From the NCBI RefSeq assembly GCF_030272615.1, contig NC_081413.1:334714302-334778301 (forward strand): a stretch of DNA of 64,000 nt, given 5' to 3'. The notes under the pieces were generated by a model. That model searched no databases, was not told where the DNA came from, and saw only the letters and a program-made list of their open reading frames with translations. Positions 34,960 through 47,850 of this stretch are shown piece after piece (the first letter of the stretch is position 1; every line of letters starts with the position of its first letter). Position numbers and translations under genes: made by a program. This stretch comes from Cryptomeria japonica. Taxonomy: Eukaryota; Streptophyta; Pinopsida; Cupressales; Cupressaceae.

Positions 34960-36640
34960 GGGAGCAGGATTCCTAAATGGTTCATTGCCTTCCATCCTAG
35001 TCCCTATGCCACTTCATAGTTTTATGTCCCTGCGAGGATTTGGAAAGACCAATATCCACCTTAGACCTGGTTCTAGTTTTAACCCCATTAGAACAACCTG
35101 TTCTCTTGTTTCTCTTTTTTCCCGCTCCTATTATCTCTTCATCTTCTTCATCTTTATATGCAGATTGCTTACTATTCCAAGGTTCTCCTTTTCTCTGAGA
35201 AGAGGTGGGCGATTCAGTTCCAAAACCCTGAAATAGAGAATTAAGGTTAACTTGGGGTGATCTGAACTGGGTCTTTTTTTCAATGATAACATCTGGACCT
35301 TCAAAGTCCTTTGGACACACTTTATTACTTTCTTATTCTATATCATTTGGAGACTCATATTGTGATTCATTTATGTCTCCAATCTCACCATCTTCAAGAA
35401 TTTCTTCTCTACTTTCTTCCTCTTGAATCTGTAAAACTTCAAATTCATTGATTGTTTTAACTTCAAATACATTATCTTCATCATTTTTGACTTCCTTTTG
35501 GAGAGTATCCTTGGAAGGACTAGCTTTCCTATCATTCTTTGTTATATCCTTTGAGTTACTAGGAAGTCCACTTCCTCCTTCCACTCTACCCTCCTCATTT
35601 TTATTCATCTTCTCTTTCCAAATCTGTTTAACATGATTGTTGTGCTTCTAAGCATTCTTGGGGTTACTAGGACAAGTGTTTGCCTAATGTCCAGCTTTCT
35701 TACAAGAGAAGCACACAAAAGGGAGGGATTCAAACTCTATAACTTGTTCCCACTTCCCTAGCTTGGAATTTATTTCGATTGAGCTAGGAAGGTCCATATT
35801 CTGTGAGATATTAACACATATCCTTGCATACACTAGTCTCTTTCATGTTGTTGTCATAGAATCTATAGCCACAAGCTCCCCGAAGGAGTTAGCAATGCTT
35901 GAGAACATGTCCTCCAACCAAAATTGAAGCGGCAAACTAGGCAACCACTCCCAAACCATAGCAGATTCAAAAAAGGAATCATTGAGCTCTATTTTTGGAG
36001 ACCATTTTCTTAAGGATAAAGATGATTTCCCAAGAATCCAAGGTCCTCCATTTAGAGCCATTTCCAAATTTTCCCCACAGGAGAAGGAAAAGTCAAAGAA
36101 TCCCCTTGACAAGGTTGAGATATCAACTCCATTTTCTCTTCACAAAAGACCTAACGACTTCAATATTAGGTCTTGGTCCAACAAATTTTCCCAGTAGAGA
36201 AAAATCCATTAGAGAAATATTGTGGTATATAACCACATCTGGTACTGCAATAGCTAATCTGCCTACCTCTCTATCAGAAATATCTTCCATAGAGGTAAAA
36301 GTCAATTTACCAGTGGGCTTATTTGCAAATAAGTTATTCTAGGGTTTGAGAACCTTCACTTCAGCCGTCTTTTCCAACTCAGCGTTCAAGATCTCAGGAC
36401 CCAAATTTGAAGAATCTTCAGTATTTTTAAAGTCAAGAGGAGGGTCCAAATGTCGTGGGTCCCCATCCTTTCGACCATCCTCATCATCCACCATAGATCC
36501 CAAAGAGACAAGTTGTCCTTGAGGTGTAGAGGCAGCAGAACCAGAGGAACCAACCGCGTTGTTCCCTCCATTCGTAGAATTCAAATTTTCCTCTAGCTGT
36601 GCTATTCCTCCATTTTCATAGCCATTTATGTATGTTTAAT
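34960..36640 (-). pseudogene. LINE ORF1: DUF4283-like RNA-binding protein with zinc knuckle
   Basis: Minus-strand frames give a Ser/Gly-rich N-terminus (about 36584-36340), a DUF4283-type domain (FFDFSFSCGENLEMALNGGP with WILGKSSLSLRKWSPKIE, and LPSLPLQFW; 36112-35870), a CCHC knuckle CFSCKKAGHxANTC (35672-35713, one TAG inside) and an acidic, Lys-rich tail to about 35000. This is the usual ORF1 of plant L1 elements, which binds LINE RNA. The start is unclear: the frame extends above 36584 to a stop without an ATG. Confidence 0.8.
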
Positions 36641-36767
36641 CCTATCCATGTTATTCATGGGAGAAATCTCATTAATCAATATTCTTACATACTCCCTTTC
36701 ATGAGCCTTCCATTTGTATCCCAATCATTTCCCATACCAACATACCATAATTTCACAAATTTTAGAT

Positions 36768-36779
36768 AAGCTCCTATGT
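36768..36779. repeat. LINE target-site duplication, right copy
   Basis: AAGCTCCTATGT, identical to 31159-31170. It marks the 5' end of the LINE, which begins on the minus strand at 36767. Confidence 0.88.
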
Positions 36780-37060
36780 TGGTGCATGAATGAGATCTCT
36801 ATTAATCTAACACTAGCAACATTTTTTTGTCAAATTTGTTGGCATCTCATTCCATAGTGGGTTTTTAATATTCAATCTCATGAGAATTTTGGCTAAGATT
36901 GGACCACTATAATGGGCTCCAAATATACCATAATGTACTTACTATAAAGTTGGTTTTTCTTCTTTTGAATTGATACATCTTAGAAGAGTACTATCTAGAC
37001 TTTTTTGGTATAGGGTGTCACCAATAATAATATATCAAGAGGCTTGGTGTATAAAGGATT
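36780..37060 (-). pseudogene. Element F integrase, part 1 (HHCC zinc-binding domain)
   Basis: On the minus strand, IIIGDTLYQKSLDSTLLRCI is followed by VHYGIFGAHYSGPILAKILM (the His pair), a W-containing stretch and KKCCxC (the Cys pair), then DLIHAPT up to the LINE target duplication. TAG/TAA stops interrupt it. Confidence 0.72.
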
Positions 37061-37406
37061 TATGTTGGTCAAGTTCAACAAAAAAGAGGGAAAGGATTTG
37101 GTCATGAATATCGATATAGATGTCTTTGTATGAGGGTGAATCAATACCAAAAATTTCACACATGAGCTCAAACTCATGAACGTGGAAAGTAGGGATAAAA
37201 AACTATTCTACCAAGAACTCACATTGTGACACATTGCTAGGCATGCCAAGTAAATATCCAAATGTTACCGTGACATCAATTTATTTGCTCTACACTCTTG
37301 GGATATTCTCAAATACAATTTCATCAAAGTACTTTTTGAAATTGTCAACCATCCTCTTGTAAGGCATGATTTTCTCATCCTCTATCATGTAGTCATCATT
37401 AACTTG

Positions 37407-37709
37407 TCAGACAATGAGCTGAGAACCACCATAGACATGAAGGTTCTTGATCTTCCATTTGATGGTTGTTCTAAGACTTGTGATAAGATACTCACACTCT
37501 ATAATGTTATTTGTGTAGGGGAAAGCTAATTTGTAACTCTTAGGAATTGAATCCCCTTGAGGTGTGATAAATAGGATCATAGCTATTGAACCATGTTGTC
37601 TATAAGATCCATCATAGTATAATTTTGACTTTGTAGATGTTGTCACTATGAATACTACTTCATCTAAAAAAATTATATAGAAGAAGATTATCCACTGTTG
37701 TGAGAGCAT
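37407..37709 (-). pseudogene. Element F RNase H (archaeal type)
   Basis: Motifs KLYYDGSYRQHGSIAMIL, FPYTNNIIECEYLITSL and LHVYGGSQLIV correspond to the D, E and D blocks of the extra RNase H of Tat elements. The third block normally has GDS, and here it is GGS, so a catalytic Asp is gone. Confidence 0.78.
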
Positions 37710-38259
37710 CTACTCGTTGATAACTATTATTTGTCCTTTATTACTTTTTTATCAACATACTCAATGTCAAATTCACTTAGAATCATTATCCACTTTGTCA
37801 ATCTACTAGTGAGAGTCACATTGTTAGAAAGCCTTTGAAGGGATATATCTTTATGACAAGATTATTCTAGTGATTTAGCATATAGTGTCATAGCTTCTAG
37901 GAAGCAAATACAACAACCATACATGCACTCCCAATAGGTGTATAGTTGATCTCATACCCCACTAGTGTGCAAATTATATACTATATAAGTATCTATTTCT
38001 CTTCTTTGTTATGTTGTGCAAGAAAGAGACCCTAATGCCAATGTTGTAGTTGATATATAAAGACTCAATGGTTTTCCTTTTATAGGTGGCATAAGAACTA
38101 GTGATGATAATAGATAATTCTTAATTTTTTGGAATTTTTTCTAACATTTCTTCGCCCATTCTGAATGGTACACCTTTATGGAGAAAACTTTAGAAAGGGT
38201 GACATTTATCTATTGTGTGATGAATTTACAAATGGGTTGTTGTTTATATTGAAGACTAT

Positions 38260-38894
38260 GAATCTACGTTAGGTTCAATGGTGGAGGCATATCATTGATT
38301 TATTTCACTTTTACAAGAGCAACCTCAATTCCTATATGAGAGACATTTTATCCAAGGAGCTTTCCACGAGAAACTTTTAAGACACATTTCTTAGGATTGA
38401 GTCTAGCTTTATAATGCACTAATCTATTGAAGATAAATGATACAAGACCTAGATGATTATCTCTTGGGACTGATTTTACAAGGAGATCATCTACTTAATC
38501 ATCCATCAAGTTTTGCAACATATCATGATAAATAATAGTCATGGCTCTTTGATAGGTTGGTCTAATACTCCTAAGACCAAAAGGCATAACATTCCAGTAG
38601 TATGTACCACAAGGATATGAGAAAATTATCTTATGTTGGTCCTCAAAACCTATGATGATTTGATTAAAGATATAAAATCAATCCATTAGTGACATCTTAT
38701 GTCCATCTATTAAATCAATAATCATGTCTATGTTTGACAAAGGGAAATCATCTTTTGGACATCGTTTGTTTAAGTCTCTAAAATCTGTATACATGCAAAT
38801 GCCTCTAGTTGTATTGGAAGCTAGTACAAGATTGGGTATCCACTCAACATAATAAATAGGTTGGATGAAACCAACATCTAATAAATTCCTCAAT
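38260..38894 (-). pseudogene. Element F reverse transcriptase (main part)
   Basis: On the minus strand, NLLDVGFIQPIYYVEWIPN, MYTDFRDLNKRCPKDDFPL, VMPFGLRSIRPTYQRAMT and VDDLLVKS with the first Tyr position a stop (DD*VDDLL), then RLNPKKCV. The frame between 37735 and 38260 (RT thumb and connection) carries many stops. The RT N-terminus continues at 43331 after solo LTR H. Confidence 0.82.
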
Positions 38895-38899
38895 ACAAC
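38895..38899. repeat. TSD ACAAC, left of solo LTR H
   Basis: Matches 43326-43330. Confidence 0.85.
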
Positions 38900-41800
38900 T
38901 GTAATGCCCCGCCAGGAAACCCCGAAGGGATTAAGCCATAACACAAGAATAGAGTGCAATAATTTTTTTTTTAAAGTTACACCACATTAAGATACAACAA
39001 GATATCAAAGATTCAGATTACATAGCGGAAGACAACAACTAACACCTAAAGAGTTTCCCAATGAGATTACTTAAATATCACAATCCACTTAGCTCACACA
39101 ATTAATTCCAATAAGCTAATTATCTAACAACGAGATAATTCTTAATTAGGATAATTTCTTTCAAAGGATGGAAATATAAATCACAAGCAATGACTCATCC
39201 ATTAAGATCTATTCATAATCTTCATTCAAGCTTTTCATTTAAAACTACAAGCCATACATTTAATATTCTAACACACTAGAATTTCATCATAAACATAAGA
39301 GATCTTTTCCAGCATATTTAATTTCCTAACCACAACTGAATAGATTTCATTACTCTAAGTTACATTCATTCATATTCCAACTTATTACATTTTAAAAGAC
39401 GATTACATATAGGCATCTATGATAAATCTCATCTAAACCACTTATGCATTTGATCAACATGGCATACAAGAAAGAACTGCATATAAGCATTTAAAGCTAA
39501 TTCCATTTATCCACTTAACCATTCTAACATAAGCTAATCATACATGATAAAGCTGAATAAAGGAAACATAAGAGAATACATCACATAACACCATAATGAT
39601 CTCGGAGTTCACCCCTAAAGGGCTACATCTCCGGGTCTGCTCAACTGCAAGACCCCTCTGATAATTAATAAAGTTAAGAATACAAAAGGTTACACCATTA
39701 CAATCCTGCCATCAAGGCGAAACATAAGCAATATTCAAACGACCGCATCGGTCAATTAATACATAAACGATCCTTGAAAAGAACATGATCCAGCTGAACA
39801 TAATCAAGCTAATACAAAGGTCCAGAAGAGCATCCATAAAACTGAGCCATCACTACCCAAGGTCTATCATGACACCGACACTCACAAGGGCAGAGACAAA
39901 AGGACAACCCACAAAGGTACTCCTAACAGGACGATACGACAACACACTAGCGAACGTAGGGACAAGTGTCATCACACAACCTAGTATGGTTACCATGGCA
40001 AGTCTTCATAGGTTCCGGCCCCATACACTGGGTCACCCTGGCAACCTAATCTGAGCTTCCGGCCCATCCAAGCCTCATGTGGACCCACACATCCTCTCGT
40101 GAAGACAAAGATGGTGGTTTGCCTTTCAGGCCTTCTCACAGCATGTCGAATCTATGATAGCACTCGTCCCATGTGTGAGGCACATTTATCTTACTTAGAG
40201 ATTACATTCTAATCTACTATTAGGTTATCACTTATTAGACTCACTTTCGACGGGTTACCCAGCAGCCACTTTGGGTGTGGCCCCCAATCGAAAGCCACTT
40301 TCCCATACGACACTAGACTATACTCAGACGAACTCAAAACCAAGGATTACACATGGTCAGATGAACGGAGTTCAAGAAGAGAGAAACAATCATCTGGTCA
40401 AACATGACTCAAGGATGATCACTTACTGACGGTACTCTAACTAGAGACCCGAACAACAACGGTCAACCACAAATCATCATTCGACTCACACAAAGAGGAT
40501 ATGACCAAATACGACATTACCACAAAACCACAGTCAACCCGGAATCGAGGACTAAAACAGGTACCTCAAATCATTCCATACGAAAGGGTCCTATCAAACA
40601 AAGCACTCTTGCCATTTCATAATTAAAAGCGAATACAGCAATTAAACTCGCAAAGGCAATAAACAGAAAAGACAATATTCGACAGATGCAATCTTTCCGA
40701 ATTGATCTAAACATTAAACGTCGATCAAGCTTCCAACATGATCTAACTCAGATTACAGTTATCTACCTCATCTAGGAATGAGTTGTTCTCGGTTTTCTAA
40801 CTCTCTAAGGTTCAAAGCATTGAACAGACATATAAAGTCATAATGAGTTTTTAAACCAATTCATATTAATAAAAATCAGACAACCATTAATCAACTAAAA
40901 TAAGATATTTAATCTCCAATCAAAACGTCATTGACATACTGGTTTGAAACCAACCTCTACAGTTTCGTATTTTTCAAACCCAGATGCATAATACGGATCA
41001 CGGAATATAATTATAAAAAGAGGATCTAAAAGAAGATAATCATTTCCAAAAGCATATCATTTCAATTCAAATACCCAACGATGAATATTTCACTTACTTC
41101 TCAATTACTCAAATGATATGTTCTATGATAATTTTTAACATCATCAATTAGTAACTACATCGTATTTCAACGATTTTCCAATAACATATTATTCTCTATT
41201 ATTTTTAAACAATACTACCTCAATTAGCCAAATGCTCTAATCAGCTAGAAGGTAAGATCTAGATTTATTAATCCAAGATCAATCAGAATATAATCAACAA
41301 TATCCAATTGCGAAATTACAGTTTTAGAACTTAATTAGGAAGAGGGCATAAGTCACGAAATGAAGTTGAATAACAATTAGCCTATAAACTCCATTATAAA
41401 GTTAATCAATATCAAACTAACATTTATCACGATATTGCCACCCTAATCCTAATTAAGAAACTAATTAAATCTTAACATTAAAATAACTTACATTAAAATG
41501 ATATAAAATATCATATGCATTTTTTTTTTGTAAATAAAAAAAAAATTACATTAAAAAAAATGATTTTATAAACCACGTTTAAAACAAAACGCATTTAAAA
41601 ACGAGGCGAGGGCGGGCCGTGCCCTAACCCTAACCGCAGGGCAATTCCCGAGCGGCGGCGCCACTGCGGTGCCCGCAGGCTCCGTAGCGCCCTGCGGCCA
41701 CCGCGGCCCCTGCGGTCACCACAGTGTGCCGCGGCCCAAACGGTCTGCGAGGGAGGAGCAAGGGAACGGGGGGAGGAGCAAGGGAAACGTGCGGGGGAGG

Positions 41801-43325
41801 GGAGGAGGAGCGGGTGGAGCTCCGCTCCCCGCCCTCCAAACCCCAACCCACAGTCTTTGTCTTAAATAAAACCTCCGCCCAGTTCGGTAAAACAAAATAA
41901 CGCACAGTCCGAGCTAAAATAAACACACAGTTCGAAAATAATATCTTTTCTTTATTTTTGAAACACAGTTCGGTTCCATATAAAAAAACACGCACAGGGA
42001 TAAAAAAATATATATATTTTTTGATTCAATACACAGTCCGAACTTCCAAAACAAAAACGCCCAAATGAACCGAGTAAATTTCGGTTGAATATAAGTTTGA
42101 TTTAAAAGAATTCGGTTTTGGTACCATGTTTTCTTTGATAATTTTCATTCTCTCCAAACACAATGGGATTCCAAACCACCCAAACAGCATTGAGGAATAA
42201 CAAAACCTCAGATAAATCTCCAGCCAAACTCAAAATGGCCAAACAAGGAACTATTTTATTTTATTTTTTTTTTAAAAACCAAATGGTTAAACAGATCCTA
42301 TCTGATCTCGCATTCCTGGCAAGATCTGCCGAAGAGTCCAAATCTCCAGCTCCCAAATCCTTCCTTCTCCATCCAAAAACCTCCAATTTTATCTCCAAAA
42401 TCTTTTCCAACCAGAAATTCTCCAAAAATGTCCATTCCCCCAAAATTTCCCCAAATTTTGGGTTATATGGAAGAGTTGACCAAAAAATTCCATTTTTGGA
42501 ATTAAAATTTTTATTTACAAATAATTCACAAAATTAATCCTTTTCTAACTATACAACAAATTAAACTTGCCTTTCAATTCAAAATTGATTTTCTCATTAA
42601 TCCAATTTAACCTTTCAAATTTCAAAAGCCAACAAAATACTATTAAATCTATTGCGATAAAATACAAAACTTTCCTTTTCAACAGCATATACAAAATGCA
42701 TTTGATATTCAAAATCAGTCATTAAATCAAACTCACTCCCAATTTAAAATAAGCAATTCAATATCAATGAAAATCGCATAACGAAATCCCGATTAATTTA
42801 GTCCATTAATCTCTAATGCACAATTACATATTTAATCAAAATAATTACTAAGGACTAATTAATCAATTTAACCAAACACACCAAGCACGCAAATTGAGAA
42901 AGTCAACCAAACGGATGACTCGCCAACCCAAACAAAAAGGGAACACCGACGACAACTGGCGATGCTCACTTGAGCACGACTAAGGTCGACTAGGGTCTTA
43001 CGACCACCTAATCCAAATCTAAGGATAAAAGAGGTACACTCAAACCTGCACATCCAGGTGAAGCCGAACCTCGCACTCATGCGGCGTTGTACCTGAAATT
43101 TCCTGCAACCAAGAGTCATACATGCATACATATATAAAATTTAATGAAAGCATTAGCCCGATATTAATACCATGAAATAGGAACACTAAACAACTAGCAT
43201 ACAACTAGTGTGGAAACCACATCAATAGCTATGCGTTAAATCAACATCCGACTATAACATTATATTAAGATAAACTAACCAAGATTAAACCAAGATTAGA
43301 GATTGATTAGGGTAGGGGTACTACA
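38900..43325 (-). repeat. Solo LTR H (~4.43 kb)
   Basis: It is bounded by TGTAATGCCCC at the left and GGGGTACTACA at the right, flanked by identical ACAAC, with no internal retrotransposon genes. It therefore fits a solo LTR left by LTR-LTR recombination. Read on the minus strand it ends GGGGTTTCCTGGCGGGGCA plus TTACA, very like the end of B's LTR (GGGGTTTCTTGGCGGGCA plus CTACA), so it belongs to a B-related family in minus orientation. It holds a GC-rich block at 41601-41860. Open frames inside it are short and unsupported. Confidence 0.85.
41601..41860. other. GC-rich island in solo LTR H
   Basis: Very GC-rich sequence in an AT-rich LTR, with CGG/CCG-rich repeats and a GGGAGGAGCAAGGGAA direct repeat near 41750-41785. 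Similar islands lie in LTRs A and C. Frames here reflect composition and are not genes. Confidence 0.6.
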
Positions 43326-43330
43326 ACAAC
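43326..43330. repeat. TSD ACAAC, right of solo LTR H
   Basis: Matches 38895-38899. Confidence 0.85.
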
Positions 43331-43900
43331 TGTTACTAGTAGACAATTTGTGGATGCATTTTTCTTATTTTTGCCTTGGTAGGTTTTGCACCTAAATAGA
43401 GAAGTGAGTGATGAAAGACTAGTTAAGGCTCTAGTTCGGACATGTCAGCATAAGACCAAGCAAAGTTGATCTGTCTCCATGAAGAATCTGGTGAAGTCAT
43501 TTCTTTCTATCTCTATCAAGAAAGCAACAAAGTGGACAATCTTCTAGTTTTTGTTTGTACCAAGATTAACTTTAATTTCTTTGTCATAAGTGGGTATATT
43601 TCCTAAGTTGTAGGAAGAGTGTCCAACCTTCGATCCTCGTGCACTCTAGAAATTTTTCACCATCAACAATGTCCTTTTTTTTACATTTTCATGGTCAAAA
43701 AGTTCCTTTCAATTTTCATCTAAAGACATTTTTTAATTTTTGATTTTATCAATTTTGTGATGGGAAGCAAGAGTAGAATTTCCAAACTAAGCAATGACAT
43801 CAATATCGATGGAAAATCCAACTTTGTGACCACCCAAGGGTATGCCCTCTCAATTTTTTATGAAATTAGTGATAGATTCATTATTTTCAAAAATGTCCAA
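43331..43900 (-). pseudogene. Element F protease tail and pre-RT linker
   Basis: On the minus strand, YPWVVTKLDFPSILMSLLSL (about 43850-43780) matches the end of Tat-type protease. Then come NLGTNK, FAWSYADMSELEP, GAKPTKAKIRKMHPQ, the standard lead-in to Tat RT, just before solo LTR H. At least two frame changes and several stops are present. Confidence 0.7.
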
Positions 43901-45400
43901 GCTCAATGGTCCTTGTTTATCCCAATTAGTGATTTGTGCATGGACTAGGCATAAGTTATCATCAATATTTGCAAAGGCTATCAATAGGGTTGTTAAGGTA
44001 AATATTGAAGTGTTGTTGAGGTCCCAAAAAGTTTCAATCTAGGCATGGCCATCAGTACGCTTTTCGAGACAATATTATGTATCAATATCATTGTCACATG
44101 TCTTGATACTATTAGTAGCATTAATGTCTTTTTTTTAAAACAAACTTAGTACCAGGAGCACCTAATCTCAATGGTTGAAACCCAAGCCCCTTATTTTTTG
44201 GCAAGCATTTGGGATGGAAAGACTCCTTAATTCTTTGTTTCTATAATCCTAGGAAACTGTGTTCATCGTAGCCTTTCTATTCCTTGATAGAAAATTATTT
44301 CTATGTCTTCTTTGTCCTTATAAGGCTATTTAGAAATGTCATCCTCTATGGATTCCTTGACGAGATCACCCACTTAGGGAAGGTAGTAGGAGGTCGATAT
44401 TGTATGATGACCTTAGGATATTTTATTATTGGCCATGGTTTAAGATATGAACTAGGTGATGTAAGTAGCTTGCCAATGTAAAATTAGTCACCAATACTAT
44501 ATTCCCCATAACCTTTGTCTTGAAGCTAAACCTTGATCTCAAGAAGGGTGGAAAATGGAATAGAACACTTGTATAATGAATGTTGGATTGATGTAAGTAG
44601 AAGTGTTAGAATATGAAGTTTATTGGTTAATTAGTATTTCATATTCAGGAATCCCTTTTAAGTTATAGAAATGTTGGAAGGCATAAAGATCACTTGACAT
44701 AGTGATATTAGCTCCATTATAGGAATATTTTATGCATTGATGTTATGTGGAGGGAACAAATGGCATCATGTGTTTCCTTAGTCAACCAAGGAGAATATTG
44801 TTGATCCTTAAAGTTTGCACTCCCTAAAAATAGCCTTCTGAGAATTTCAGTGAATGGGGGACACAGTGTGCTTCATTGAACCTTTGAGATTTTACAAGCT
44901 GACTCTTCATCTAATTCTTTGAAAGGGAAAGGGATAGATGTTTAAAATAAAAATAAACCTAAATATAAGGAAATGCACCAAATCTTTTTCAACAATTTAA
45001 AACTTCTCAAGACAATGATACATATGCAACCTCTAAAATGCAAGCACATAATATCACTAACTCTGCATTGTTAGAAAGAGAATAAAAGGCATAAGGTTAC
45101 TAAGAAACATATCTTGATATTCAAATATTTCTATGAGAAGAGCCTATTAAGGCTCCTTAGAATGCACATCTCTCAACTATCATAGACTAATACTTATTCT
45201 TTTATTTTTATCTCACCACGTGACATAATATAATTTCAAACCATGAACATTAGAGATAATTTAAAGAGTTATAACACATGATTGAATGAATTATCCACTC
45301 TAATTGAAATCAAAAAAGTTAAAAAATAGGATTCAAAATGTTGTATCTATAAATAACATAGAGTTTTTAAAAATCATTTATTAAACATAAATAAACACAT
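43901..45400. other. No recognisable gene
   Basis: AT-rich sequence with short chance frames. It probably includes the decayed upstream part of element F, but I find no motif. Confidence 0.4.
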
Positions 45401-45515
45401 AGGAAAGGTGAACTGAGCACAATCTAATATGCCTTCTTTCATTAATGCATAAAAAAAAGTTAATGTCTAAGTTCTTTAGAAATTGGTGAACCCCTAAAAA
45501 AAAGTTCCTACGGGC

Positions 45516-46132
45516 TTAAAAAGATCCTGAAACACTAACTACCATAATTGATAAAAATAAAGAGTCTTTGCATATTAGCCACATGTGATCACCATTATAA
45601 AGGTTGTTTTGAATCATCTTTAACCAACAATCTTGTACCATTATTACTTTCTCATATGCCAAAAGGAAGATGCCACTTGGATTGTCCATCATCTTCAATT
45701 GCAATGAACTTGAGTGTAGCAGCCTGCATCTCACAAATGGGCATCCCTTCATATGCATAGGATATCTAGCTTCTTTATGTTTCAAGAACCAACCAATGAC
45801 ATATATTATAACCCTACCTATGATCAAAATGCATCAAAACCTCCATCCTCCATCCCAGTGACAAGTGACACCTTTTGGTAAATCCACTAGTTTTCGTTTA
45901 GTCCACTTCCCTCCTGAACATATGCCATATCAACAAATCTTACAAAAACTTTCCTTCCTTGATTCCTCTTAAAATTCAATGGTACCAACATGTGGAAACT
46001 TCTATCATATCCATCTAAAAAAAAACCTTCAATGAAGGACGTGTGAAGCCAACAAGTGGTGGCTTTGTGCACCTTAAAGAAATGTTGAGTTGCCAATCTT
46101 ACTAAAAACACCACTAGGCTGCCAAGTGGCAT
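45516..46132 (-). pseudogene. Fragments of an unrecognised minus-strand coding region
   Basis: Two overlapping-style frames, 46132-45887 (RFVDMAYVQEGSGLNEN) and 45827-45516 (MKGCPFVRCRLLHSSSLQLK; YEKVIMVQDCWLKMIQNN), read like one broken coding region with a frame change near 45860. No family is recognised. It could belong to the same lost gene as 52841-56500, or to gag of element F. Confidence 0.3.
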
Positions 46133-46825
46133 CCTTTCATGCAGGTTTGTTATTTAAAAAAATTATGTCCCCCAACTATTAAGAAGGTTGGAAATAGAAG
46201 GCAAGGGAGGACTAACCTCAAAAATGTGAATGGATTTATAATTCATCTTTCAAGATTATTGTAGATAAATATGCAATTTTGGCGACTCTTTAAGATTCCT
46301 TGTTTGCGAGGAAAAGGAACCCAAAACTCTGGCTTGCACCAAAAATCAGCACAAGAGGGAAAAAAAGTGAAAGGTTTCACAACTCTAGGGTTCATAACTT
46401 TAGGAGCACAAACTGGAAAGCAACCAAGTCTACATCATATGGTTGAATATGTGGTTGTAAGGCCTCAAAAGACTCATCCAAATAAATCATCTCTTGGAAA
46501 GAGATGTTAGTCAAATCAGTCGATGCAACCTCCATGTTAAAATTAAGTTGTGCCTCTGCAACATTAGGGTTAGAAAATAGAACCTACAAAGAGGATTGAT
46601 TGTGATGTCTTTCTTCCAGCAGTTGTTTCATTTAATCTTCATTCAACACCATCCTGTCTAGAAGGAAAGGGGATAGGAGGTGTAGTTGGACTAGTTGCTC
46701 AATTCAGCCCTTCATATGTCCCATAGTGAGCTCAAGGGCTTTGAGGAATTCTCTACACTTAAAATTTGTTGCATTACATTCAATAAATTTATTGGTTCTT
46801 CTTGTTGCCAACCTTTTGTCACTAA

Positions 46826-47726
46826 TGTTGGGAAAATGGTGTCTCAACCTTGCATTTACATGAGGTTACTATTTATAGTAAGTTTTTGTTTGAGCATGAA
46901 ATAGTGTGAAATTATCTCCAAAGATTTGGATTGGCTAGATAAGCATGCTAGTAAATTTTCATTGCAAGATCATAGCTAGTTTTGATTTTGAAGCTATTAA
47001 AGTTTCTATTTTTGGAAGTTGTGATGAAAGGTTTAAATTTAATTTTGAGGAATTTAGACCCTTTGAAATATCTTAAAATTTGCGTGTAACTGGTGTAGCG
47101 GGTTACAAGGTGATAGAATATTGTGTTATCTTTCTGACACATCAAACGTTTTGTCAATCAGACACCTAGTTCACAAGTTATGGCCTCCAGAAGTTTAGAC
47201 TCCTGAAATAGGAAATATAAAATGCATCAGACACATAAATGAGTTGTAAAAGGGAGGAACATGTGTTGATGTGTGTTTTGACATATCATAGGGCATCTAA
47301 AATGGAGATAAGGTTGGCTTCACTTTATTGGGTGGTTTTAGCCCATGGTTTTGTAATACCATTTGGCAGTTTCTTGTATTGTATCTCTTATGTATGAGGT
47401 GCATGAGATAGAGGTTGTGTAAGAGTCTTATAGCTATTGATTTACTTCTAAATCTCTGGTTAGTGGTACTCTTGTGAAGAGCTTTCTTTGTAAGTATATT
47501 ATAATCTTTTATTGATTGCTTAAAAATATATTGAGTTGTTTTTGGAGTGTGCATTTTTTCTCCCAAAAGGGTTTTCCCCACATAAATCACTCTGTTGTGG
47601 TATACATGTTATTATGTCTATTTTTGTTAAGTTTTTGTAACTGTTTTAATGATCTATAATTTTTTTTTCATTACCATCCTCTTAAGGTTAGTGTAGGAAT
47701 TTGTTCCACTACTTAACTTCCTTACA
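46826..47726 (+). repeat. 5' LTR of copia element
   Basis: Starts TGTTGGGAAAATGG and ends TTCCTTACA. It matches 51945-52840 with scattered substitutions. Confidence 0.9.
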
Positions 47727-47728
47727 AG

Positions 47729-47741
47729 TGGTATCACAACC
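47729..47741 (+). other. Primer-binding site of copia element, mutated
   Basis: TGGTATCACAACC versus the usual TGGTATCAGAGCC: two changes from the initiator-Met type. Confidence 0.75.
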
Positions 47742-47850
47742 TGATCACCTTTGGTTTCAGTTGTGGGTTGTTGGGTTTTTTGAACTGATCCAGATTTGAG
47801 TGGGAGCTTATGTAGAAGACACTTTTTCATCTTGTTGTAGGATTTTTTAG

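Larger units (their letters stand above)
31171..36767 (-). mobile_element. L1-type LINE fused to an unrelated gene, full insertion
   Basis: It lies between identical 12-bp direct repeats in the integrase of element F. On the minus strand it holds ORF1 (RNA-binding and zinc knuckle), ORF2 (APE endonuclease, RT) and then, in place of the ORF2 C-terminus, an acidic/coiled-coil protein frame and a short 3' flank ending in AATCAAAA. The target duplications bracket the whole chimera, so LINE and extra gene arrived as one unit. Several stops and frameshifts show it is inactive. Confidence 0.85.
31015..43900 (-). mobile_element. Element F: Tat-like Ty3/gypsy remnant split by a LINE and a solo LTR
   Basis: On the minus strand, from right to left: protease tail (about 43860-43760), pre-RT linker (about 43640-43331), RT (about 38894-38260), RNase H (37709-37407), and integrase N-terminal domain (about 37060-36780) continuing at 31170-31015. 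Insertions are solo LTR H (38900-43325) in RT and the LINE (31171-36767) in integrase. The motif TDFRDLNKRCPKDDFPL and an archaeal-type RNase H are characteristic of the Tat lineage. The C-terminal integrase and LTRs are not present next to it: it stops at D's right LTR. Confidence 0.8.

Noticed and set aside
39785-40054. 89-codon plus-strand frame in solo LTR H
   Set aside because: No motif; the amino-acid pattern is random-like, it sits inside the LTR, and there is no supporting context.
41622-41635. CCCTAACCCTAACC, telomere-like
   Set aside because: Only two units inside a solo LTR; too short for a telomeric array.
38900-43325. DNA transposon with terminal inverted repeats (TGTA...TACA)
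   Set aside because: The inverted similarity is only a few bases, as in all LTRs. The end matches element B's LTR end, and no transposase is present.
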